Positions 38,608 to 47,284 are shown, counted from the first letter of the stretch. The stretch is 64,000 nucleotides of DNA from an uncultured Lentisphaerota bacterium (GCA_903896925.1 CAITZM010000187.1:104074-168073), one strand, 5' to 3'. Notes: generated by a model not told the origin, from the letters alone. Program-made: numbers and translations.

Positions 38608-39408
38608 TCAGGCCCGAAGCCTTCGTTTCAGGCGCAGCAGCCACAAGCCGGCCGCTCCCAACCCGAGCAACGCGAGGGAGCCGGGTTCGGGCACGGCCGT
38701 GACGTTGAAGTAATTGAACGAGACATTCATGTCGCTGCCCTTGAAAAACAACGCGACGCGATCGTTGTCATTGAGATCGTGGATGGTTCCCAAGCTGCTC
38801 CACGCTGCATCGACCGGCTGCTTGTAATAGAATTCGTAGGTGTTGTAATTCGAATCACCGACGGTCACGTCCATCCGCAAATCCATCAGATCTGCATCTA
38901 TGCCCTGGACCAGATTCTCGGAATCGCCGGGATGGTTGTTGCCCAGCCCCTGCACCCAGACGCCGTTGGGTCCGTCCCAGTGGTCGAGGCCAAAGGTGAA
39001 CTGTTGTCCCATCGCGGCGCCGCCGGAACCGTCAGGGCCCGAGTAGGTCGTCAGGCCGACAATGCGACCCCAAGGCGATGTGTCATAAAATTGCACTTCG
39101 GTTTCGGCCCGCCATGTGCCGCCCACCCCGACCTGCGGAATGTCCGTCCAGGCATAGGGCAGGCCGTTGCGCCAATCCCACAAATCGGCGCCCGGGCCGG
39201 TAAACCGGAGGTTGTGGTTGACCGTATCCAGGTTGATCGTTCCAACGTCAGGGTCGGGAACGTCCAGGTGCAGATTGGGGTCCAAGGTCAACCCTTGAAA
39301 GGAAGTCGTCAGTTCTGCTTGAACGCACACCGACAGAATGCCGCCCAGCACCATGCACCAGCCCGACACCGCACTGCGCCGTCCCTTGGCATAAAGCGCG
39401 TTTTTCAT
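38608..39408 (-). CDS. PEP-CTERM surface protein
   Basis: This 266-residue exported protein ends in a textbook PEP-CTERM sorting signal: VPEPGSLALLGLGAAGLWLL followed by a basic cluster RLKRRLRA. Such proteins are cleaved and anchored by exosortase. An N-terminal signal segment (residues 12-31) precedes a beta-rich body of concanavalin-like character (WRAETEVQFYDTSPWGRIVGL, QFTFGLDHWDGPNGVWVQG). The body may bind polysaccharide, an inference only. The gene is monocistronic and no exosortase is present in the window. Confidence 0.9.
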   Translation of the reverse strand: MKNALYAKGRRSAVSGWCMVLGGILSVCVQAELTTSFQGLTLDPNLHLDVPDPDVGTINLDTVNHNLRFTGPGADLWDWRNGLPYAWTDIPQVGVGGTWRAETEVQFYDTSPWGRIVGLTTYSGPDGSGGAAMGQQFTFGLDHWDGPNGVWVQGLGNNHPGDSENLVQGIDADLMDLRMDVTVGDSNYNTYEFYYKQPVDAAWSSLGTIHDLNDNDRVALFFKGSDMNVSFNYFNVTAVPEPGSLALLGLGAAGLWLLRLKRRLRA

Positions 39409-39525
39409 AGTGAACCTATGTTTAATTAGAGATTATTTCCTGTCAAGTGCAATGCATACCCTTGGGCGGCCCGGTTTCGGATTGATTTTTAGCGCGGGCA
39501 TGTTATCAGCGCCGCGGCGGCACCT

Positions 39526-40098
39526 ATGAAGCTTTTGATCCTCGACGGTTTGACGGCGGAACAAGCGACGACGATGCGGCACGGCGTCTGGCTGGACGCG
39601 CTGGCCCGCGCACGCGGCTGGACGCCTGCGACGTTGAGCTTGAGGACGCTGACCATCGCGCCGTGTACCGGTTGCTTCGGTTGCTGGTTGCGCACGCCGG
39701 GCATCTGCGTGACGGACGACGACGGCCGCGCCGTGCTCAGGCAGCTGGTGCAGAGCGATGGCGTCATCCTGCTGACACCGGTGACGTTCGGCGGCTACTC
39801 GGCGCTGCTCAAGCGCGCGCTGGACCGCATCATCCCGATGATCTCCCCCTTCTTCTCCACGGTGAACGGCGAAACGCATCATCGCCTGCGCTACGCGCGG
39901 CAACCGCGCTTCGGCGCGCTGGGCTTGCTGGGCGATGACGATGCTGAAGAGGCGCAGACGTTCCGCACCCTGGCTGCGCGTAACGCGCTCAACTGGCACG
40001 AGCCGCGCCCGGCCGTGGCGCTCGTGCGCGCGGACGCCGACGAAACCGCGACGCGCGCGGCGCTGCAAGCCGCCTTCAATACAGCGGGGTGGCCATGA
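39526..40098 (+). CDS. Flavodoxin-like NAD(P)H-dependent oxidoreductase, cysteine-rich type
   Basis: This 190-residue protein has a flavodoxin-like fold: strand 1 MKLLILDGLT, a Cys-rich loop IAPCTGCFGCWLRTPGIC (CxxCxxC...C) and VILLTPVTFGGYSALLKRALDR. The Cys motif is typical of NADPH-dependent FMN reductase/iron-sulfur flavoprotein-like members, although four cysteines may also be simply redox active. It overlaps the next gene by ATGA, so the two probably work as a pair. Confidence 0.8.
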   Translation: MKLLILDGLTAEQATTMRHGVWLDALARARGWTPATLSLRTLTIAPCTGCFGCWLRTPGICVTDDDGRAVLRQLVQSDGVILLTPVTFGGYSALLKRALDRIIPMISPFFSTVNGETHHRLRYARQPRFGALGLLGDDDAEEAQTFRTLAARNALNWHEPRPAVALVRADADETATRAALQAAFNTAGWP

Positions 40099-40778
40099 GC
40101 ACGCCCGGACAGGTGGTACTGTTGATCGGCAGTCCGCGCGGCGGACGCAGCACATCGGCGCAGCTCGGCGACGTGCTGGTCGCCGGCCTGAAAAAACACG
40201 GCTGGACCGCGACCACCCACATCGCGCGCACGGCCATCGCCAACCCGCCCGCCTGGTCGGAATTGGAACGCGCCACAGCAGCGGCGGACCTGGTCATCGT
40301 GGCGACGCCGCTGTATGTGGACAGCCTGCCGGCGCCGCTGATCGAAACCTTCGAACGCTTGCATGCGTTGCGCCACACCGCGGCACCGCCAAAGGCGCAA
40401 CGGTTGATCGCCGTGGTGAACAGCGGTTTTCCGGAAGCCCACCAAAATGATACGGCGCTCGCCATCTGCCGCTGCTTCGCGCACCGCGCGGGTTTCCGCT
40501 GGGACGGCGGCCTGGCGCTGGGCATGGGCGGCGCTCTCTCCGGCCAAGCCATCACGGAACGCGGCCGGACGCACACGGTCGCGGTGACCTTGCACCGCGC
40601 CGCGGACGAGCTGGCCGCGGACGGCCCCCTCTCCGCGGCCACCATCCAGGCGCTCGCGCGCCCGATGATGCCGGTGTGGCTCTACCGCCTGATCGCCGAG
40701 GTCTCCTTCCGCATCACGGCCTGGCGGCACGGCGCGCGCCATCTCGGCGCGCAGCCGTACGCCCGCGAAGACGACTGA
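40095..40778 (+). CDS. Second flavodoxin-like oxidoreductase, overlapping the first
   Basis: This 227-residue protein has FMN-binding loop LIGSPRGGRSTSAQLG at residues about 9-25 and VIVATPLYVDSLPAPLIETFERL, characteristic of NAD(P)H-dependent FMN reductases. It lacks the Cys-rich loop of its neighbour. A C-terminal hydrophobic/basic extension (VWLYRLIAEVSFRITAWRHGARH) follows. The ATG at 40095 (overlap ATGA with the upstream stop) is preferred over a GTG six bases earlier. Possibly the two proteins form a heterodimer. Confidence 0.8.
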   Translation: MSTPGQVVLLIGSPRGGRSTSAQLGDVLVAGLKKHGWTATTHIARTAIANPPAWSELERATAAADLVIVATPLYVDSLPAPLIETFERLHALRHTAAPPKAQRLIAVVNSGFPEAHQNDTALAICRCFAHRAGFRWDGGLALGMGGALSGQAITERGRTHTVAVTLHRAADELAADGPLSAATIQALARPMMPVWLYRLIAEVSFRITAWRHGARHLGAQPYAREDD

Positions 40779-40810
40779 CAAACCATTCCGTTCCGGCTAT
40801 CTTCGCGCCG

Positions 40811-41377
40811 ATGCCCGCCCTCGACATCATCCTGGCCAGCCGCTCGCCGCGGCGGCGCGACCTGCTCGCGCTGCTCGGGCGACCCTTCCGCGTCATCGAA
40901 CCGGAGCACGAGGAGCAGCGGCTGCCGGGCGAGCATCCGGGCGACTACGCCGTGCGCAATGCGCGGGAGAAGGCGCGCTCGGTCCGGCACCATGCGGCGA
41001 CGGGCCCGTTTCTCGTCATCGGCGCCGACACCATCGTCGTGCTCGGCGAGCGCATTCTCGAAAAGCCGCGCGACGCGGCGGATGCGCACGCCATGCTGCG
41101 CGCACTGGCCGGCCAGCGGCACGAGGTGATCACCGGCCTCGCACTGCTCACGGGCACAGGGGAGGAGTGCCGGGCCATCCGCACCGCGGTGGAGTTCCGC
41201 CCCCTGACCGATGGCGAGATCGAGGCCTACCTCGCCACCGGCGAGCCTTTCGACAAGGCCGGCGCCTATGGCATCCAGGGCCACGCCGCGCACATGGTCA
41301 CCGAAATCCGCGGCTCCTACACCAACGTCGTCGGCCTGCCGCTCGCAGAGGTCGCCATGGCCCTCGCCACGCTGTAG
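40811..41377 (+). CDS. maf: Maf-family nucleotide pyrophosphatase
   Basis: This 188-residue protein opens IILASRSPRRRDLLALLG, the Maf signature, followed by IGADTIVVLGERILEKPRDAADAHAMLRAL and DKAGAYGIQG. Maf proteins hydrolyse non-canonical or m5U/UTP-type nucleotides and influence septation. It lies 32 bp downstream of the flavodoxin-like pair on the same strand and may share its transcript. Confidence 0.95.
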   Translation: MPALDIILASRSPRRRDLLALLGRPFRVIEPEHEEQRLPGEHPGDYAVRNAREKARSVRHHAATGPFLVIGADTIVVLGERILEKPRDAADAHAMLRALAGQRHEVITGLALLTGTGEECRAIRTAVEFRPLTDGEIEAYLATGEPFDKAGAYGIQGHAAHMVTEIRGSYTNVVGLPLAEVAMALATL

Positions 41378-42078
41378 CTCAGCAGAGCGGCAGAAGAATA
41401 GCCGCAACAGAGCCTACCGCTGCTACGCCGCAACCAAATCTCACGCTGACTTGTCCGCCTCAGGTGGAGTTGGAAGACCCTTAGGTCGAAGCCGCCGTCC
41501 GAAGCGTAAGAGACGACAGAATCATTGATAGCAGAACCATTTCAAGAAGGCGTGAGCGCTATGCTCGGCAGCGACCGAGCAGCCCCATCTGCCCTTCGCC
41601 GCCTAATGATTCTGCCATCAATGATTCTGTCGAAATCCGAGTGACTTGTGATGAGAAAACAAAATTCTGATGATTTGCCATACGGAGCGGAAGGAACGGA
41701 AGCAGTTCATCCACAGATTGCACCGCTTTCACAGAGGGGAAAAGAGGCCTAGCTGCGAAAGCTTCTAACCGGCTACGCCGCAATCCAACAGAAGGGTTCG
41801 CGCCAAGCACGCCAGCCGAGCCTTGCGAGACGGGCAACCCTTGGCTGCCAACGACGCCAAGGCGTAGTAACTTTGCGGGCTTCGTGTCCTTTGCGCGAAA
41901 TATGCGTCGCCAACCAGCTTTCTGAATATTTACCTCTGCAAGCGGAGCGGAGCTTCACAAAATCATGATTACAAAATCATGGGGGAGCGTTTGTGCGGTG
42001 GCTGAGGCCTGTCTTGCGCAGAGCGGGGGGCGCGGCTATAGTCCGCGGCACCAAAATCGGACTTTGAAAGGGAACGCA
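41378..42078. other. 701-bp region without a convincing gene
   Basis: Base composition is lower in GC than the flanks. A perfect 15-bp inverted repeat (GACAGAATCATTGAT at 41515-41529, ATCAATGATTCTGTC at 41617-41631) bounds a 117-bp segment, with an extra AATGATTCTG copy at 41605. Near 41957-41979 the motif ACAAAATCATG occurs twice in direct orientation, just upstream of the dehydrogenase gene. Scattered matching words (CTACGCCGCAA at about 41422 and 41770) suggest decayed mobile or repeat DNA. A 92-codon open frame on the minus strand has no recognisable features. Confidence 0.5.
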
Positions 42079-43746
42079 ATGCACATTCCAGCGACGCAGC
42101 AGGCGGTACAATTGGTCGGGCCGGATCAACTGCGGTTGAACGAGGCCAAGGCGGTGCATCAGCCCGGGCCGCACCAGATCCTGTGCCGCGTCGAGGTTTG
42201 CGGCCTGTGCTTCTCCGACCTCAAGCTGCTCAAACAGTTTTCCGGCCACGCGCGCAAGACGCCGGTGCTGGCCGGCATCGACCCGGCCGCTCTTGCGCAG
42301 ATCGCCGCCTACGTCCCGAACGAGGCGCCGACCGTGCCGGGCCACGAGGCCGTCGTCACCGTCGTTGCCGTCGGCGCCGGCGTGCAGCACTGCAAGGTCG
42401 GCGCGCGCTACCTCGTGCAGACCGACTACCGCTGGCTGCGCACCGCCAGCTCCAACGCGGCGTTCGGCTACAACTTCGAGGGCGCGCTCCAGGAGTACGT
42501 GCTGCTCGACGAGCGCGTCTATGTGGCGCCCGACGGCCAGTCCATGATGATCGAGATCACCAGCGACAAGCCCTCCTCCGCGCTCGCGCTCTGTGAGCCG
42601 TGGGCGTGCGTCGAGGATGCCTACGTGGTGGTCGAGCGCACGACGCTCAAGCCCGGCGGACGGCTGCTGGTCGTCGCCGACGCCAAGCCCGACGCGTGCG
42701 TGGTGGACAAGCTGCTCAAGCAGGCCGTGCCGGCGCAGTTCATGTGCGTCAGCGCGTTCCCGCCGCCGCCCGCGCTCTCGATGCAGCCGGAAAAATGCGC
42801 CGACCTCGCCGCCGCCCCGGATAACACGTTCGACGACGTGATCTACTTTGGCGCCAATCCGGAGACCGTGGAAAAGCTGTTTGCCAAGCTCGCCACGCAC
42901 GGCCTGCTCGTCATCTGCCAGTGCGGGCTCAAGTTCGGCCGGCCGGTGACGACCGCCGTCGGCCGCGTCCACTACGGCGGCATCCGCATCATCGGCACGC
43001 CGGGCAGCGAGCCGGGCGATGCGTTGCGCTGCATCCCGGCGACCGGCGAAATCCGCAAGGGCGACAAGATCAACGTCATCGGCGCCGGCGGCCCGATGGG
43101 CGTGATGCACGTGGTGCGCAACCTCTGCCAGGGCATACCGGGCGTCAGCGTCTATGCCGGCGACCTCAGCGACGAGCGCCTCGCCGCGCTCACCGCCATC
43201 GCGGGGCCGATCGCGCAGAAAAACGCCCTCGGGTACCACCCCTACAACGCGAAGACCAGCGCGCCGGCCGGCGTGGCGTTCGACTATGCCGCCGTCATGG
43301 CGCCGGTGCCCGCGCTCGTCGCCGTGGCCGTCGCGCAGGCGGCAAAGCGCGGCATCATCAACATCTTCGCCGGCATCGCGGCTACGGTCAGCGGGCCGAT
43401 CGACCTCGACGCCTACTGCGCCAAGAGCTGCTACTTCATCGGCACCAGCGGCTCGACGCTCGACGACATGCTCGCGCTCAAGCGCAAGGTCGAGAACGGC
43501 CAGCTCGACACCAACGTCTCGGTCGCCGCCGTCAGCGGCCTCGCCGGCGCGATCGAGGGCATCCGCGCGGTGGAGAAGCAGCAGATTCCCGGGAAAATCC
43601 TGGTTTACCCGGCGTGCAAGGGCCTCGGGGTCACAACGCTGCCCAGCCTTGAAAAAACCCACCCGGCGGTCTTCCAAGCCCTGGAAAACGGCCTTTGGAC
43701 CCGGCGCGCCGAGCAGGCGCTGCTCGCCGCTTTCGCCCAGCCCTGA
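42079..43746 (+). CDS. Zinc-type (MDR) dehydrogenase, unusually long
   Basis: This 555-residue cytoplasmic protein is a medium-chain dehydrogenase/reductase. It has a GroES-like catalytic part with VEVCGLCFSDLKLL and VPGHEAVVTVVAVGAGV. A nucleotide-binding Rossmann segment follows late, KGDKINVIGAGGPMGVMHVVRN (about residues 335-355). Between them an extra Rossmann-like stretch (GGRLLVVADAKPDACVVDKLL, then DDVIYFGANPETVEKLFAKLATHGLLVI) accounts for the extra ~170 residues. It could be a polyol or sugar-phosphate dehydrogenase; the substrate is not identifiable. The ATG at 42079 has a GGAA motif upstream. Confidence 0.8.
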   Translation: MHIPATQQAVQLVGPDQLRLNEAKAVHQPGPHQILCRVEVCGLCFSDLKLLKQFSGHARKTPVLAGIDPAALAQIAAYVPNEAPTVPGHEAVVTVVAVGAGVQHCKVGARYLVQTDYRWLRTASSNAAFGYNFEGALQEYVLLDERVYVAPDGQSMMIEITSDKPSSALALCEPWACVEDAYVVVERTTLKPGGRLLVVADAKPDACVVDKLLKQAVPAQFMCVSAFPPPPALSMQPEKCADLAAAPDNTFDDVIYFGANPETVEKLFAKLATHGLLVICQCGLKFGRPVTTAVGRVHYGGIRIIGTPGSEPGDALRCIPATGEIRKGDKINVIGAGGPMGVMHVVRNLCQGIPGVSVYAGDLSDERLAALTAIAGPIAQKNALGYHPYNAKTSAPAGVAFDYAAVMAPVPALVAVAVAQAAKRGIINIFAGIAATVSGPIDLDAYCAKSCYFIGTSGSTLDDMLALKRKVENGQLDTNVSVAAVSGLAGAIEGIRAVEKQQIPGKILVYPACKGLGVTTLPSLEKTHPAVFQALENGLWTRRAEQALLAAFAQP

Positions 43747-43778
43747 AGCCACCGTCGCGGAACCCGAGGAAAACCATA

Positions 43779-44156
43779 ATGAAGAAATTCACCATGCTAT
43801 GCGCAACCCTGCTGTGCCTGCTGGCGGGCCTGCTGCCGGGCTGCACCAGCGACAGCCAGGGCAGCGGCACCGCGACGGGCGTCGATGTGTCCGGCACGTG
43901 GAGCTTGAGCGCCGATGGCGAAACCTCGACCATGACGTTGCACCAGAACGGCGACACCTTGACCGGCTCCGTCCAGGGCGTGCCGCTGACCGGCAGCGTG
44001 AACGGCAACAGCATTGCGATCTCGACGGGGTTTTCCGGCGGCCCCTTGCTGGTGGCCGACGGCACCGTGGAGGGCGCGACCATGGGTGGTTCCTACACCG
44101 CCACGCAGGCCGGCGGCGCTCAGCACACCGGCATCTGGTCCGCCACCAAACAATGA
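43779..44156 (+). CDS. Small lipoprotein
   Basis: This 125-residue protein has a lipoprotein signal peptide ending LLAGLLPGC (lipobox LPGC) and a beta-rich Gly/Thr body with repeated GTWSLSADGETSTMTLHQNG, DTLTGSVQG and GSVNGNS motifs. It resembles small beta-barrel proteins of the type that hold alternating TLTGSV strands. The function is unknown. It lies 32 bp downstream of the dehydrogenase gene. Confidence 0.75.
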   Translation: MKKFTMLCATLLCLLAGLLPGCTSDSQGSGTATGVDVSGTWSLSADGETSTMTLHQNGDTLTGSVQGVPLTGSVNGNSIAISTGFSGGPLLVADGTVEGATMGGSYTATQAGGAQHTGIWSATKQ

Positions 44157-44221
44157 CCGTCGCGCCATGGTCCGGACGTGTTTTTCGCGTCTGGCGTAGA
44201 ATCTGCTATACTCACGGCCAC

Positions 44222-45181
44222 ATGAGTTGTTGTCATGCTATGGTGTTGGCCTTGTTCGTTGGAGTCTGTGGTGCGGTTTCCAGCCGGGCTGATCTGATTG
44301 CGCCGGCGGAATTGCCGCCGACGTATATGGAGCAGTGCCTCGACGATTTCCACGCTGTGCTAAATGCCCACTATCAAGGGGTGGCCCGCAAGCTGGACTC
44401 CTTTTTCAAGCGCGCCGACGATCTCGAATCCACCGACCGTTCCACGGCGCGCGTCCGCCTGACACTGAAGCTGCTGGACACGGAGGGGCTGACGCCCAAT
44501 GCGGCCTTCAAGGGCAAACTGGCGCTGCCCTACGCCGAGGAGCGGATGCACCTGTTCGTGGACAACATCAAGCGCGGCGCGCTGCCGGGCGAGGAGACGC
44601 CGACTCTCGAGGACCACGCCATGCAGATCGGCGCACAGTTGTCGCTGTGGGACTCGTTCCGCTCGTACCTGCATTTGCAGGGCGGCATCCGGTTTCGCGG
44701 CATCCCCGATCCCTTTACGCAGCTGGAGTTTGAATACGAGCGCAAGCTGGATGGCTGGACGGGCCGCTTCACGCAGGCGGTGTTTTATTACGCGAAGGAG
44801 CGCGGCGGCGAATTGACGGAGGTGGACTTCGAGCGCACGTTCCGCGACAAGTCGGTGTTCCGCAGCACGACGGCCGCCAATTATACCGAGGATACCTCCG
44901 GTATGGAGTTCGAGCAGTCGATTTCCCTGGACATACCCCTGTCCGGCGGACGGTGCCGCAACCTGATCCCCAACGCGAGCGTCTTTGCGCACAAGAACGG
45001 CACGTTCCTGATGGATAATTACCGCGTCAACCTCACCTACCGCACCTGCTTTTACCGGCCGTGGTTGATTTTCGAGATCGCGCCGCAGATCGAGTTCCCG
45101 CGCGAGCGCGACTACACATTCACACCGTCCCTCATGATCGGCTTCGAAATCTGGTTCGGCAGCCTGCCGGAGGGCCGCTGA
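44222..45181 (+). CDS. Hypothetical exported protein, probable outer-membrane beta-barrel
   Basis: This 319-residue protein has a signal peptide (VLALFVGVCGAVSSRA). Its N-terminal half is helical and charged (LDSFFKRADDLESTDRSTARV). A C-terminal series of amphipathic beta-strands with aromatic ends (FRSYLHLQGGIRFRG, TQLEFEYERKLDGWTGRFTQAVFYY, YRVNLTYRTCFYRPWLIFEI) ends in LMIGFEIWFGSLPEGR. The alternating pattern and the near-terminal aromatic residues are typical of porin-like barrels. No family name is recognised. Confidence 0.7.
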   Translation: MSCCHAMVLALFVGVCGAVSSRADLIAPAELPPTYMEQCLDDFHAVLNAHYQGVARKLDSFFKRADDLESTDRSTARVRLTLKLLDTEGLTPNAAFKGKLALPYAEERMHLFVDNIKRGALPGEETPTLEDHAMQIGAQLSLWDSFRSYLHLQGGIRFRGIPDPFTQLEFEYERKLDGWTGRFTQAVFYYAKERGGELTEVDFERTFRDKSVFRSTTAANYTEDTSGMEFEQSISLDIPLSGGRCRNLIPNASVFAHKNGTFLMDNYRVNLTYRTCFYRPWLIFEIAPQIEFPRERDYTFTPSLMIGFEIWFGSLPEGR

Positions 45182-45270
45182 GGCGGCGGCGGATTGTGCG
45201 TTGACTTGGTCCGCGAGGCGGGTATGGTTTCCCGCATCCGCGCGCCGTCCAAGCAGGAAGGGAAACGACC

Positions 45271-46245
45271 ATGAGTTGCAGCAAAATTTCACGCCGTGAT
45301 TTTTCGCGCCGGGTGCTGCTGGGCACCGCCGCCGCGCTGAGCCTCGAGGACCGGCATCTGCAGGCGAAGCCGACCGAGCCGTCGGTCGCCGCGCCGGCCA
45401 AGACCGGACCGCAGGGCACGCTGCCGACGGGCAAGATCGGCGACCTGGAGATCTCGCGCCTGATCCTCGGGGGCAACCTGATCGGCGGCTTCGCCCACAG
45501 CCGCGACCTGATGTACGTCTCGCACCTGCTCAAGCACTACTTCACGCCGGAAAAGATCCTGGAGACGCTGGAACTGGCCGAACAGCACGGCATCAACTGC
45601 GTCAACACGAACCCCGAGGGCGCGCGGATCATCCAGCGCTACCAGAAGGAACGCGGCGGCAAGATCAAGTGGATGGTGCAGGGGTCCCCGAACGCCAAGG
45701 ACAACTTCGCCAGCCTCAAGGCGCTGGTGGATGCGGGCGCCGATACGATCTACATCCAGGGCAACTCCGGCGACACGCTCTCGCGCGACCGCAACGCCGA
45801 CCTGATCGGCAAGGCGCTCGAGTGCATCAAGTCGAACGGCCTCCCCGCCGGCATTGCGGGCCACGAGTTGCGCACGCCCCAGTTCGTCGAACAGTCCGGC
45901 CTCGCGCCGGATTACTACGTGAAGACGCTGCACAGCACGCAATACTGGTCCACCCGCCGGCCCGATCAGGACAAGGACATCATCGACAACTACAACGTGG
46001 ACAACTACTGGTGCAAGGATTCCGATGAGGTCGTCAAATACATGGGCGGCGTCAAGCGGCCCTGGGTGGCCTACAAGGTGATGGCGGCCGGCGCCATCCG
46101 GCCGCGGCCCGCGTTCCAGTACGCTTTCGACAAGGGCGCCGACTTCATCCTCGCCGGCATCTTCGATTTCCAGATCGCCGAGGACGTGCAGATCGCCCGT
46201 GAGGTGCTCGCCAAGGTCAACCGCGCCCGCCCGTGGATGGCCTGA
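45271..46245 (+). CDS. Exported aldo/keto reductase-like protein
   Basis: This 324-residue protein has a twin-arginine leader (SRRDFSRRVLLGTAAALSL). Its body resembles aldo/keto reductase barrels, starting GTLPTGKIGDLEISRLILGGNLIGG, the characteristic first strand. It continues with EQHGINCVNTNPEG, the position of the catalytic Asp/Tyr region, but a canonical Tyr/Lys/His tetrad is not clear, so catalysis may differ. Families of such Tat-exported AKR-like proteins are common in PVC genomes. An SD-like GGAAGGGAAACG precedes the ATG. Confidence 0.8.
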   Translation: MSCSKISRRDFSRRVLLGTAAALSLEDRHLQAKPTEPSVAAPAKTGPQGTLPTGKIGDLEISRLILGGNLIGGFAHSRDLMYVSHLLKHYFTPEKILETLELAEQHGINCVNTNPEGARIIQRYQKERGGKIKWMVQGSPNAKDNFASLKALVDAGADTIYIQGNSGDTLSRDRNADLIGKALECIKSNGLPAGIAGHELRTPQFVEQSGLAPDYYVKTLHSTQYWSTRRPDQDKDIIDNYNVDNYWCKDSDEVVKYMGGVKRPWVAYKVMAAGAIRPRPAFQYAFDKGADFILAGIFDFQIAEDVQIAREVLAKVNRARPWMA

Positions 46246-46249
46246 CGCG

Positions 46250-46753
46250 ATGGAAACCGGCCTCAGTCTCGGCTCGAACCTCGGCGACCGGCTGGCGCAT
46301 TTGCGCGCCGCACGCCAGGAACTGCTCGCCCTGACGGGTATCCGCCTGCTGGCGGCCGCGCCGGTCTACGAAACCGACCCCGTCGGCGTACGGCCGGAAT
46401 TCCGGCACTTGGCCTTCCTCAATACCGTGCTGATCCTGGAGGGCGATTGGTCGCCCGCCGCCTGGCGCCGTGCCACCGCGCAGATCGAGGATGAACTCGG
46501 CCGTGTCCGCAGCGACGACAAATTTGCGCCCCGCACCCTGGATATCGATCTGTTGTACGTCGGGGACCACTGCGTGGACGAGGGTGGCCTGATCCTCCCG
46601 CACCCGCGGTGGCAGCAGCGGCGCTTCGTGCTCCAACCGCTCGCCGACGTGCGGCCCGACCTGGTGCTGCCCGGCAACACCCGTACCGTTGCCCAAATCC
46701 TGGCCGTCCTGCCCCCCGGGGAAGCCGTCCAACAAATCAGCACGACCTGGTGA
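46250..46753 (+). CDS. folK: 2-amino-4-hydroxy-6-hydroxymethyldihydropteridine pyrophosphokinase
   Basis: This 167-residue HPPK enzyme adds pyrophosphate to hydroxymethyldihydropterin in folate synthesis. Hallmarks are LSLGSNLGDRLAHL, YETDPVG, FLNTVLIL, DKFAPRTLDIDLLYVGD and LPHPRWQQRRFVLQPLADV. The start follows the preceding stop by four bases, implying co-transcription with the AKR-like gene. Downstream lies a hairpin-rich intergenic stretch. Confidence 0.94.
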   Translation: METGLSLGSNLGDRLAHLRAARQELLALTGIRLLAAAPVYETDPVGVRPEFRHLAFLNTVLILEGDWSPAAWRRATAQIEDELGRVRSDDKFAPRTLDIDLLYVGDHCVDEGGLILPHPRWQQRRFVLQPLADVRPDLVLPGNTRTVAQILAVLPPGEAVQQISTTW

Positions 46754-46785
46754 CCTGCGACCACCAGGCCGACGCGTGACCCAGT

Positions 46786-46807
46786 CTCACACTGGCGCAG
46801 GTGTGAG
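46786..46807. repeat. CTCACAC-type hairpin, short form
   Basis: The arms CTCACAC and GTGTGAG enclose the eight-base loop TGGCGCAG. It is a shorter relative of the 46921-46958 hairpin, in the folK to zinc-ribbon gap. Confidence 0.75.
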
Positions 46808-46920
46808 CTTACGCCTTCTTATGTGGAACCTGCGCGCCCAGCTCAAGACCGACACAGACCCGCTTTCGACCACCATAAAATAAGGCGAAAATCACCTTGC
46901 CAGAGAAGGTTACGCGCAGC

Positions 46921-46958
46921 CTTACTATCTCACACTTGTACAGGTGTGAGATAGTAAG
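46921..46958. repeat. Perfect 15-bp-stem hairpin (CTCACAC family)
   Basis: A perfect inverted repeat with stems CTTACTATCTCACAC and GTGTGAGATAGTAAG is separated by the loop TTGTACAG. It lies about 60 bp upstream of the zinc-ribbon gene start. The inner CTCACAC...CAGGTGTGAG core matches 46786-46807. There is no U-tract, so a REP-like or regulatory hairpin is more likely than a terminator. Confidence 0.8.
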
Positions 46959-47020
46959 GGAACAGGGGTCCGCCGTCTGCATCCTTGCGCCGCGCGGCGC
47001 AGCCCGCTATCGTCGCCCCG

Positions 47021-47284
47021 ATGCAACAATTCGACCAGTTCAGGGCGAGCGAACTCTATTGTCCGAAATGCCGGAAAGCACAGCCCGTGCGCGAGCGGCT
47101 GCTGCTGATCCTGCCGCACGCGGAACTCTACGAATACCGCTGCACCGTCTGCGCCAGCTCGCTGGGCCAGCGCGAGGTCACCGCGCCGCCGCTCGGCGCG
47201 GCCGTGCCGCGACCGGCGCAACCGCGTCCGCATCCGGCCCCACGCCGGCCGCCCCGCGCGTTTCTCGGGGGCCATCCCGGATGA
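47021..47284 (+). CDS. Small zinc-ribbon protein
   Basis: This 87-residue protein has two CxxC knuckles: LYCPKCRKAQPVRERL and YEYRCTVCASSLGQ. The remainder is a Pro/Arg-rich tail. The family, known from PVC and other bacteria, has no assigned role. The ATG at 47021 gives the shortest frame containing both knuckles. The stop overlaps the hpt start (ATGA, 47281-47284), indicating coupling. Confidence 0.75.
   Translation: MQQFDQFRASELYCPKCRKAQPVRERLLLILPHAELYEYRCTVCASSLGQREVTAPPLGAAVPRPAQPRPHPAPRRPPRAFLGGHPG

Noticed and set aside
38307..38702. Plus-strand open frames between uxaC and the PEP-CTERM gene
   Set aside because: They run through the decayed REP doublet and into the antisense of the PEP-CTERM gene; no start signal or domain.
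41559..41837. 92-codon minus-strand frame in the 701-bp gap
   Set aside because: No SD, no recognisable motif, and it spans the inverted repeat.
43638..43688. Dyad-like pair TGCCCAGCCTTGAAAAA/TCTTCCAAGCCCTGGAAAA with 32-bp spacing near the end of the dehydrogenase gene
   Set aside because: It lies in coding sequence that reads as a plausible native C-terminus, so it may be chance; it was not counted among the seven intergenic pairs.
46921..46958. Intrinsic terminator for folK
   Set aside because: The stem is strong but lacks a T-run on either side and lies 168 bp after the folK stop.
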